Shown here: positions 36,755 through 47,200 of the stretch, one piece after another | Position numbering within the stretch: the first letter of the stretch is position 1 | Layout of the letters: every line of letters starts with the position of its first letter | Assembly: GCA_026874595.1 (NCBI GenBank) | Contig: CM049309.1 | Coordinates: 94,946,723 to 95,010,722 of the forward strand | Reading direction: 5' to 3' | Source of the DNA: Sipunculus nudus | Taxonomy: Eukaryota > Annelida > Sipuncula > Golfingiida > Sipunculidae | DNA length: 64,000 nucleotides | The notes under the pieces: model-generated | The model's input: only the letters and a program-made list of their open reading frames with translations | Told to the model about the DNA's origin: nothing | The model's database searches: none | Made by a program: the position numbers and the translations under genes

Positions 36755-39735
36755 TAGCTCAAGAGCAAGATATATCAGTCAAATCAATGAAGCCAGTGAA
36801 AGGTCATGTGGGGTCACATCTTTAAGGAGCCAGCGTTAGCCAAACACATACTCCTACAGCTACAAGATAGATCAGTCAAATCAATGAGGCCAGTGAAAGG
36901 TCATGTGGGGTCACGTCTGTAAGGAGCCAGCGTTAGCCAAACACATACTCCTACAGCTACAAGATAGATCAGTCAAATCAATGAGGCCAGTGAAAGGTCA
37001 TGTGGGGTCACTTCTGTAAGGAGCCAACATTAGCCAAACACATACTCCTACAGCTACAGTACAGATCAGTCAAATCAATGAGGCCAGTGAAAGGTCATGT
37101 GGGGTCATGTATGTAAGGAGCCAGCGTTAGCCAAACACATGCTCCTACAGCTACAGTACAGATCAGTCAAATCAATGAGGCCAGTGAAAGGTCATGTGGG
37201 GTCACGTATGTAAGGAGCCAACGTTAGCCAAACACATGCTCCTACAGCTACAGGACAGATCAGTCAAATCAATGAGGCCAGTGAAAGGTCATGTGGGGTC
37301 ACTTCTGTAAGGAGCCAACGTTAGCCAAACACATACTCCTACAGCTACAGGACAGATCAGTCAAATCAATGAGGCCAGTGAAAGGTCATGTGGGGTCACG
37401 TATGTAAGGAGCCAGTGTTAGCCAAACACCTACTCCTACAGCTACAGGACAGATCAGTCAAATCAATGAGGCCAGTGAAAGGTCATGTGGGGTCACGTCT
37501 GTAAGGAGCCAGCGTTAGCCAAACACCTTCTCCTACAGCTACAGGACAGATCAGTCAAATCAATGAGGCCAGTGAAAGGTCATGTGGGGTCACGTATGTA
37601 AGGAGCCAGCGTTAGCCAAACACCTACTCCTACAGCTACAGGACAGATTAGTCAAATCAATGAGGCCAGTGAAAGGTCAATAGGGGTCACGTATGTAAGG
37701 AGCCAGCGTTAGCCAAACACATACTCCTACAGCGACAAGATAGATCAGTCAAATCAATGAGGCCAGTGAAAGGTCATGTGGGGTCACATCTGTAAGAAGC
37801 CAACGTTAGCCAAACACATACTCCTACAGCTACAGGACAGATCAGTCAAATCAATGAGGCCAGTGAAAGGTCATGTGGGGTCACGTCTGTAAGAAGCCAA
37901 CGTTAGCCAAACACATACTCCTACAGCTACAAGACAGATCAGTCAAATCAATGAGGCCAGTGAAAGGTCATGTGGGGTCACGTCTGTAAGGAGCCAGCGT
38001 TAGCCAAACACATACTCCTACAGCTACAGGACAGATCAGTCAAATCAATGAGGCCAGTGAAAGGTCATGTGGGGTCACATCTCTAAGGAGCCAGCATTAG
38101 CCAAACACCTACTCCTACAGCTACAGGACAGATCAGTCAAATCAATGAGGCCAGTGAAAGGTCATGTGGGGTCACATCTGTAAGGAGCCAGCGTTAGCCA
38201 AACACATACTCCTACAGCTACAGGACAGATCAGTCAAATCAATGAGGCCAGTGAAAGGTCATGTGGGGTCACGTCTGTAAGGAGCCAGCGTTAGCCAAAC
38301 ACCTACTCCTACAGCTACAGGACAGATCAGTCAAATCAATGAGGCCAGTGAAAGGTCATGTGGGGTCACGTATGTAAGGAGCCAGCTTTAGCCAAACACA
38401 TACTCCTACAGCTACAGGACAGATCAGTCAAATCAATGAGGCCAGTGAAAGGTCATGTGGGGTCACGTATGTAAGGAGCCAGCGTTAGCCAAACACCTAC
38501 TCCTACAGCTACAGGACAGATCAGTCAAATCAATGAGGCCAGTGAAAGGTCATGTTGGGTCACATGGGCTAACATACGAGACCCCACATGACCTTTCATT
38601 GCCCTCATTGATTTGACTGATCTGTCCTGTAGCTGTAGGAGTATGTGTTTGGCTTACGCTGGCTCCTTACAGATGTGACCCCACATGACCTTTCACTGGC
38701 CTCATTGATTTGACTGATCTATCTAGTAGCTGTAGGAGTAGGTGTTTGGCTAACGCTGGCTCCTTACAGATGTGACCCCACATGACCTTTCACTGGCCTC
38801 ATTGATTTGACTGATCTGTCAGTAGGTCAATAGGGGTCACGTATGTAAGGAGCCAGCGTTAGCCAAACACATACTCCTACAGCTACAAGATAGATCAGTC
38901 AAATCAATGAGGCCAGTGAAAGGTCATGTGGGGTCACATCTGTAAGGAGCCAACGTTAGCCAAACACCTACTCCTACAGCTACAGGACAGATCAGTCAAA
39001 TCAATGAGGCCAGTGAAAGGTCATGTGGGGTCACGTCTGTAAGGAGCCAGCGTTAGCCAAACACATACTCCTACAGCTACAGGACAGATCAGTCAAATCA
39101 ATGAGGCCAGTGAAAGGTCATGTGGGGTCACGTCTGTAAGGAGCCAGCGTTAGCCAAACACATACTCCTACAGCTACAGGACAGATCAGTCAAATCAATG
39201 AGGCCAGTGAAAGGTCATGTGGGGTCACGTCTGTAAGGAGCCAGCGTTAGCCAAACACATACTCCTACAGCTACAGGACAGATCAGTCAAATCAAAGAGG
39301 CCAGTGAAAGGTCATGTGGGGTCACGTCTGTAAGGAGCCAGCATTAGCCAAACACATACTCCTACAGCTACAGGACAGATCAGTCAAATCAATGAGGCCA
39401 GTGAAAGGTCATGTGGGGTCACGTCTGTAAGGAGCCAGCATTAGCCTAACTCCTACTCCTACAGCTACAAGATAGATCAGTCAAATCAATGAGGCCAGTG
39501 AAAGGTCATGTGGGGTCACGTCTGTAAGGAGCCAGCGTTAGCCAAACACATACTCCTACAGCTACAGGACAGATCAGTCAAATCAATGAGGCCAGTGAAA
39601 GGTCATGTTGGGTCACGTCTGTAAGGAGCCAGCGTTAGCCTAACTCCTACTCCTACAGCTACAAGATAGATCAGTCAAATCAATGAGACCAGTGAAAGGT
39701 CATGTGGGGTCATGTCTGTAAGGAACCAGTGTAAC
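36755..39735 (+). repeat. Minisatellite with 97-bp unit, about 30 copies (intron 1)
   Basis: The unit contains AGATCAGTCAAATCAATGAG, GCCAGTGAAAGGTCATGTGG, GGTCACGTCTGTAAGGAGCC and AGCGTTAGCCAAACACATAC. Most differences are at a few fixed sites (ACGTCT/ACGTAT/ACATCT, CATAC/CCTAC, AAGATAG/AGGACAG). A stretch at about 38568-38822 is inverted. Confidence 0.95.
38568..38822 (-). repeat. Inverted segment within the 97-bp array
   Basis: About two and a half units run in the opposite sense (GACCCCACATGACCTTTCAC, CTCATTGATTTGACTGATCT). They are bounded by GGCTAACATACGAGACC on the left and by a break in the unit at AGTAGGTCAATAGGGGTCAC on the right. Confidence 0.9.
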
Positions 39736-39904
39736 CAAACCCTGATCGGGGAGAATATTTTATCTTCTACTGCTGTCTATAAAAGTCCATTTTCAGCCCT
39801 TGATCTTATATTCAAGATACTATCAATAGTAAATAATACAAGTGCAACAGAATTTTTTCTTGACAAACAGTAACAACATTTGTCATATTCAAGGTGGAAT
39901 ATCA

Positions 39905-40745
39905 TGTCAGACCAGAAATAAACTAGACATTTCTTGGCACCGCCGGTGCCAGAGTATCCCCAGACAGGCCCCCATTTTCAGCAGCATATACTGAGTGACA
40001 CTTGGTACATCAATAAAAGCAGGATTTATCATCCAGAAACTAATTTTTTGACAGATGGCTCCTGTGGCCTTGACCTTTGACCTTGAGACCCAAAAATTGA
40101 TATTGAACATCCACTTTTATATATAAATCAATAGAGGTCTAGATATTGATGGGCCATATATAAGTCAGGTTTGAAATCCATACATTAATTCAAGCTTGAA
40201 TTATCATCTCGGAAACTAATTTTTGGACAGATGGCTCCTGTGACCTTCACCTTTGACCTTGTGACCTCACAACTGACAGGCGTCTTCCTCTATTGGCAGG
40301 GGTACTGTATGTGCAAGATGAAATGTCTGAGATGAAATGTTTGGCTGAAAATGCATCCACAATCTTTTTAAAGATGTGTCCTGTGACCTTGACCTTTGAC
40401 CTCATAACCCTAAAATCAATTCAGGTCTTGCTTTTCCAATGGGACATATACAAGTCAAGTTTGAAATCTATACATCAATAAAAGCAGGAATTATCATCCA
40501 GAAACTAATTTTTGGACAGATGGCTCCTGTGACCTTCACCTTTGACCTTGTGACCTCAAAATTGATAGGGTTCTTCCTCTATTGGCAGGTGAACTATATG
40601 TGCAAGATGAAAGATCTGAGATGAAATGTTTGGTCGAAAATGCATCCACATCTTTTAAAAGATGTGTCCTGTGACCTTGACCTTTGACCTCATGACCCCA
40701 AAATCAATTGGAGTCTAAATAGACCTCTGTAAATAGACCTCATCC
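39905..40745 (+). repeat. Second block of GTGACCTTGACCTTTGACC units
   Basis: About five units share ACAGATGGCTCCTGTGACCT, CCTCTATTGGCAGG and GATGTGTCCTGTGACCTTGA with the block at 24527-26495. No hairpin end was recognised. Confidence 0.8.
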
Positions 40746-41279
40746 CATAACCCATCTCTCTACATGTGCATAATATGAAAGAAATCTGTCCATTAGTTTT
40801 TGACTTATAATGCTTACAGTACTGTCAAGTGGCAATTATGGGAGTATTAAAAGGCGTAAAAACAAGAAAAGGATAATAGGTGGCGCTACCAGTTTCCGGT
40901 ATATCACAAGGCTATCCAAGATCTTCGGTCACCTTGATTTTTGGACCAGTCCATGCAAGCTTACTTGAGATGTTTAAGAATTTGTGTTATTTTCAGCAAA
41001 AATGGACCTATTCAAGGTCAAGGTCACTCTTCTAGCACTGTCATGACCCCATTTTAAATAGATAAGCTTTTAATGGTAATACTGAACTATTTGGTGTGTA
41101 GCTTAAAGAACTGCAGATTCACTGTCAGGAAGGGTAAGAGCATCTGACTCACATTAAATGTACACAAAACTGTAGGTCTGCATTATTAATTCAAGGCTGT
41201 AAAATGATGGACAGTGTATCATACAAACAAATCAGTTAACTCAGTAAGCTGAGCTATTAGTTAAAAACAATATATATAT
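40746..41279. other. Degenerate repeat remnants in intron 1
   Basis: Contains AGGTGGCGCTACCAGTTTCC at about 40880 and ATTCAAGGTCAAGGTCACTC at about 41013, both reminiscent of the families described above. It ends in a TA-rich run next to a foldback element. Confidence 0.45.
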
Positions 41280-43375
41280 GTCGAGGCCCAGATTAGAATC
41301 TGGACCAATTTAAAACTGGGCCAGCCTAGATAAAAAATTTTGATTTGGACCGGCCCAGATCAAAATTCTAATCTGGGCCAGACCAGTTTTAAACTGGGCC
41401 AGCCCAGATTAAAATTTTGATCTGGGCCGGTCCAGATTAAAATCCTGTGGTGAAGACTTAAGGATTTAAATCTGGTCTGGACTGATTTTAAACTGGGCTG
41501 GCCCAGATTAGAATTTTGATCTGGGCTGGTAAAGTTTACAATCCTGAGGTGGACTCATTTGGAACTGGGCGGGCCCAGATCAAAATTTACTCTGGGCTAG
41601 TCAAGATTACAATCCTCTGGTGGACTGATTTTAAACTGGGCCTAACCAGATCAGAATTCTAATCTAATCTTAGGCTAGCTTGATTTTTATTATCTTAAAT
41701 CAGATAATACAGTGAACATTTATTCCAGATACACCATTTTGAAGGGCACAAAACACATAATGAACAAGATCATTTAAAACATTTTAGTGAGGAAAAAGCT
41801 AACAAACAAATGTAATGTGCTTCTTTGGTTTAATCTATTCTTCATGTATACAAGTTCACATTTAAACCACACCTAAACCAACTACCATAATTAATCACAG
41901 TTTAGAACATGTGTCAGTTCTGAGACATCTACTTGACTTAATATCAAAATGTTCAACTTAACTGAGATAATTTTCTGTTTTGAATATCAAAATTACATGT
42001 GTTATATTAAATATATACATGCATAATTAAATACCAGTTTTACTCATTTATAAGTGAACAAAAGTAATTTATCAGTCTTGATGCTCATTTGGGTGAGCAG
42101 CATGACATCGTGCCCTAACATGGGCTAGGGAGAGGTTTGTGATACCATTACTGTAATTTTCAATAGCAGAAAATCCACAGCTGAGAAAATGATATGATTG
42201 CTGTCATTTGGCAGTCTCAAAAATATAGGTGAACATACGTGCAATTGGATTTAGAATTTTATTTCAGAGGGTGACAAACATGGTGGAGGTTTCACTTTGG
42301 AGTTAATAACTTAAAAAAAAGCTAATCTACTAACTGATAACTAATCTAAATTGAAGATAGTTAAATGCTGCAATACAAATATTCTCTACCATCATTAGTT
42401 AAAATGCCGAGTTGGTGAATATTGTTCCCACTGTTCTATCTAAATACATTATGATTGTGTTAATAATTCACACAAATTAAGAAATATCAACCTAATTTAT
42501 GTACACTAGATATATATTTTTCTGTTTGCTAAATTTTAGTCACCTAATTTCAGTGACTTATGTTCAGGTATCATAATGGATGTTTCAGGGCCTTCTTTCC
42601 TTAATATGTAGTATGTTATAAGTTCTAGGTCCAATGTGCAATATGTGCAAATTTTTTTATTGGTGATTGGGGGGGGGGGGGACATCACAGACCAAAAACC
42701 TCAACCTATGATAAATGAAAAATAACTTAATATAACAAATAAAATTTTGAATTTACAGGTCTTTGATCATAAGCTTAACATTGTGTAACATTTATATTAA
42801 TAATTATTGATTAAATTTTGTTTTAGCTTGTTGAATTAATGCACATGTTCTGCAAGCTATATTTGTAGTTTTTAGTTGTAAAATACCAATGTTTAACATG
42901 ATTATTTTATTTTTAGACATTTCACATGAGGTAAAATTATGAAATTAATATGACAGGAGTCCAACCAATGATATTTTCTTAGAATATGAAATAAATCATA
43001 AAATATTAATTATTATTGACTTACAATGTTTTACAAATTCTTTGAATTGATTAAAGGCCAGCTAGGTAAATATAGTGTAATTGAAGCCAGCCTAGGAGCA
43101 GATTAGGATTCTGATCTGGGCTGGTCCAGTTTAAAATCATTCCACCACAGGACTGTTAACCTGACCGGCCCAGATCAAAATTCTGATCTCGGCTAGCCCA
43201 GTTTAAAATCAGTCCAGACCAGATTTAAATCCTGAAGTCTTCACCACAGGATTTTAATCTGGACCGGCCCAGATCCGGCCATGATTAGAATTTTGATCTG
43301 GGCCGATCCAAATCAAAATTTTGATCTGGGCTGGCCCAGTTTTAAACTGGGCTAGATTCTAATCTGGGCCTCGAC
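41280..43375. mobile_element. 2.1-kb foldback element in intron 1
   Basis: The ends are exact inverted copies at GTCGAGGCCCAGATTAGAAT, and inverted similarity continues for about 300-400 bases each side. The arms are built from short motifs such as GGCCCAGATCAAAATT and TTTTGATCTGGGCC, themselves palindromic. Both ends abut TA-rich sequence, so a TA target duplication is possible but cannot be proved. The interior (about 41700-43070) is AT-rich, has a 13-G run at 42669-42681 and holds no transposase. The right end lies only about 30 bases from the donor of coding exon 1. Confidence 0.8.
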
Positions 43376-43406
43376 ATATATATATATAAAATTAAGTCTT
43401 AAATAC

Positions 43407-43731
43407 CGGCAGGTTTTGGCGATCCATATCCTGAGTCATCAATACCTGTGGTTTCTGGCTTCCGTACCCGTGGAACCCGAGGTTTTGGCCTTACTTTTTC
43501 TACGCCTTCATACTTAACAAATGTTCCTGGAAAGAGTCCTTCCTGTTTTGTATTGCGATTAGTCCCTTCAAGCCAACTTTGTGGGTTTTCTTCTGTTCCT
43601 TCCAGTTCAAAGACAAAGGGTTTCTTAACTTCAAGAATATCGTCTTGTTGGATGCTGATGTATCCATCCTGCTGTTCCTCCTCACTCGGGAGGTAGTTAT
43701 ACAAAACCCGATACAGCACCTTTTCTCCCAT
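43407..43731 (-). CDS. Coding exon 1 of an SH3-C1-SAM protein: p85-type SH3 domain
   Basis: This exon encodes residues 1-108 plus one base. Residues 5-76 form an SH3 domain, a module that binds proline-rich ligands: RVLYNY (8-13) stands at the ALYDY position, W53 is the binding-groove tryptophan, and FPGTFVKY (67-74) closes the fold. The stretch at about 36-52 before the tryptophan is longer than in most SH3 domains and resembles the n-Src loop insertion of PI3-kinase p85. A basic proline-rich stretch follows at 81-92 and could be a ligand for this or another SH3. The ATG at 43731 is chosen because an in-frame TAA lies at 43753-43755. The exon is taken to end at donor GT 43406-43405 (CCG then GTATTT), since reading on meets a stop within two codons and splicing to exon 2 keeps phase 1. 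The SH3 is certain. The p85 affinity rests on remembered family sequence and is likely. The whole gene architecture is inferred from joined exons. Confidence 0.9.
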
Positions 43732-43910
43732 CTTACGGAGATGACTTTCTAGTTACTGAGTATATGTAAACTATGGATATCATAGGAGCACTGATTCACC
43801 TGCGGCTGTATCTGAGGCTGGGATGACATACATCTGACAGATGAAGTTAACAGACAACCTTTCTCTTGTATTACCATTGGAGAGTTATCAAATTCCTTTG
43901 CTGCAAAAAG
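43732..43910 (-). other. 5' untranslated part of exon 1 and its splice acceptor
   Basis: Upstream of the ATG the minus strand carries a stop in frame (TAA, 43753-43755). Further up, a pyrimidine-rich run ends in TTTTTCAG with the AG at 43912-43911, a good acceptor. I infer that this exon starts at 43910 and that a separate non-coding first exon and the promoter lie further right. No candidate first exon is visible in the remaining 20 kb, which is nearly all satellite. Confidence 0.5.
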
Positions 43911-44264
43911 CTGAAAAACAAGCAAATTTTCTTATATTATCCATGTAAAACCATATGAGATTTCTTTTAAACAAACATATGAAAACAAATATATTCAGTC
44001 TTTATTTTGCCTTAGCATATAGTTCTCCAAATTTTAATAATTTTAAAAATAATATATTAAATAATTATATTATTAAAACATAATCTAATATAAGTCTAAA
44101 ATTCAGGAAGAAAACAAACTAATATCAGCATTTATATAAGCAATCATAGTCTAAAAACACCTGACAATCCAAAGTAATGAAAGTATGAGCTGTGAAAGTG
44201 ATGCCTACTGTCTGACTGACTGTTAAAGTACATGAATAATCCATTAAAGAACCAACCAATGAAA
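43911..44264. other. AT-rich sequence upstream of the first seen exon
   Basis: Taken to be the last part of an intron in the 5' untranslated region. Nothing else was recognised before the satellite begins. Confidence 0.5.
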
Positions 44265-47200
44265 GCACTTGATATTTTCATTGATACCAAACATGCTTTC
44301 ACTGCCATAATGGTCAGGACCACACCATCAGTCTACTGGAGCACTTGATATTTTCATGTTTTCCTAACAGGCTTTCACTGCCATAATGGTCAGGACCACA
44401 CCATCAGTCTACCAGAGCACTTGATATTTTCATGTATTCTTAACAGGCTTTTACTACCATAATGGTCTGACCACACCATCAGTCTACCAGAGCACTTGAT
44501 ATTTTCATGTATTCTTAACAGGCTTTTACTACCATAATGGTCTGACCACACCATCAGTCTACCGGAGCACTTGATATTTTATGTATTCCTAACAGGCTTT
44601 CACTGCCATAATGGTCTGACCACACCATCAGTCTACTGGAGCACTTGATATTTTCATGTTTTCCTAACAGGCTTTCACTGCCATAATGGTCAGGTCCACA
44701 CCATCAGTCTACCAGAGCACTTGATATTTTCATGTATTCTTAACAGGCTTTTACTGCCATAATGGTCTGACCACACCATCAGTCTACTGGAGCACTTGAT
44801 ATTTTCATGTATTCATAACAGGCTTTTACTGCCATAATGGTCTGACCACACCATCAGTCAACCAGAGCACTTGATATTTTATGTATTCCTAACAGGCTTT
44901 TACTGCCATAATGGTCTGACCACACCATCAGTCTACTGGGTCACTTGATATTTTATGTATTCCTAACAGGCTTTCACTGCCATAATGGTCTGACCACACC
45001 ATCAGTCTACCGGAGCACTTGATATTTTCATGTATTCTTAACAGGCTTTTACTGCCATAATGGTCTGACCACACCATCAGTCTACCGGAGCACTTGATAT
45101 TTTATGTATTCCTAACAGGCTTTTACTGCCATAATGGTCTGACCACATCATCAGTCTACTGGGTCACTTGATATTTCCTTGTATTCCTAACAGGTTTTCA
45201 CTGCCATAATGGTTGGGACCACACCATCAGTCTACCGGAGCACTTGATATTTTCATGTTTTCCTAACAGGCTTTCACTGCCATAATGGCGAGGACCACAC
45301 CATCAGTCTACCAGAGCACTTGATATTTTCATGTATTCCTAACAGGCTTTCACTGCCATAATGATCTGACCACACCATCAGTCTACCGGAGCACTTGATA
45401 TTTTATGTATTCCTAACAGGCTTTCACTGCCATAATGGTGTGACCACACCATCAGTCTACTGAAGCACTTGATATTTTCATGTTTTCCTAACAGGCTTTC
45501 ACTGCCATAATGGTCAGGACCACACCATCAGTCTACCAGAGCACTTGATATTTTCATGTATTCCTAACAGGCTTTTACTGCCATAATGGTCTGACCACAC
45601 CATCAGTCTACTGGATCGCTTGATATTTTCTTGTATTCCTAACAGGTTTTCACTGCCATAATGGTCTGACCACACCATCAGTCTACCGGAGCACTTGATA
45701 TTTTATGTATTCCTAACAGGCTTTCACTGCAATAATGGTCTGACCACACCATCAGTCTTCCGGAGCACTTAATATTTTATGTATTCCTAAAAGGCTTTCA
45801 CTGCCATAATGGTCAGGACCACACCATCAGTCTACGGGAGCACTTGATATTTTATGTATTCCTAACAGGCTTTCACTGCCATAATGGTCTGACCACACCA
45901 TCAGTCTACCGGAGCACTTGATATTTTATGTATTCCTAACAGGCTTTCACTGCCATAATGGTCTGACCACACCATCAGTCTACCGGAGCACTTGATATTT
46001 TATGTATTCCTAACAGGCTTTTACTGCCATAATGGTCTGACCACACCATCAGTCTACAGGAGCACTTGATATTTTATGTATTCCTAACAGGCTTTCACTG
46101 CCATAATGGTCAGGACCACACCATCAGTCTACGGGAGCACTTGATATTTTATGTTTTCCTAACAGGCTTTCACTGCCATAATGGTCAGGACCACACCATC
46201 AGTCTATGGGAGCACTTGATATTTTATGTATTCCTAACAGGCTTTCACTGCCATAATGGTCTGACCACACCATCAGTCTACCGGAGCACTTGATATTTTA
46301 TGTAATCCTAACAGGCTTTCACTGCCATAATGGTCTGACCACACCATCAGTCTACGGGAGCACTTGATATTTTATGTATTCCTAACAGGCTTTCACTGCC
46401 ATAATGGTCTGACCACACCATCAGTCTACCGGAGCACTTGATATTTTCATGTATTCCTAACAGACTTTCACTGCCATAATGGTCTGACCACACCATCAGT
46501 CTACCGGAGCACTTGATATTTTATGTATTCCTAAAAGGCTTTCACTGCCATAATGGTCTGACCACACCATCAGTCTACGGGAGCACTTAATATTTTATGA
46601 ATTCCTAAAAGGCTTTCACTGCCATAATGGTCAGGACCACACCATCAGTCTACGGGAGCACTTGATATTTTATGTATTCCTAACAGGCTTTCACTGGCAT
46701 AATGGTCTGACCACACCATCAGTCTACCGGAGCACTTGATATTTTATGTATTCCTAACAGGCTTTTACTGCCATAATGGTCTGACCACACCATCATTCTA
46801 CTGGGTCACTTGATATTTTCTTGTATTCCTAACAGGTTTTCACTGCCATAATGGTTGGGACCACACCATCAGTCTACCGGAGCACTTGATATTTTATGTA
46901 TTCCTAACAGGCTTTCACTGCCATAATGATCTGACCACACCATCAGTCTACCGGAGCACTTGATATTTTATGTATTCCTAACAGGCTTTCACTGCCATAA
47001 TGGTGTGACCACACCATCAGTCTACTGAAGCACTTGATATTTTCATGTTTTCCTAACAGGCTTTCACTGCCATAATGGTCAGGACCACACCATCAGTCTA
47101 CCAGAGCACTTGATATTTTCATGTATTCCTAACAGGCTTTTACTGCCATAATGGTCTGACCACACCATCAGTCTACTGGATCGCTTGATATTTTCTTGTA

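Noticed and set aside
36755-39735. A CRISPR-like array
   Set aside because: Repeats are contiguous 97-bp units without unique spacers, in an intron-bearing eukaryotic sequence.
43399-43731. A stand-alone 110-residue SH3 protein ending at the TAA after residue 110
   Set aside because: A donor lies two codons before the stop, and splicing from it gives an exact phase match to a chain of exons that completes C1 and SAM domains. The unspliced ending has no such support.
46066-46293. Repeated 75-codon frames (HCHNGQDHTISL repeats) as a zinc-binding repeat protein
   Set aside because: They appear only where unit lengths happen to keep frame. Most neighbouring units break it, and identical copies arise by block duplication.
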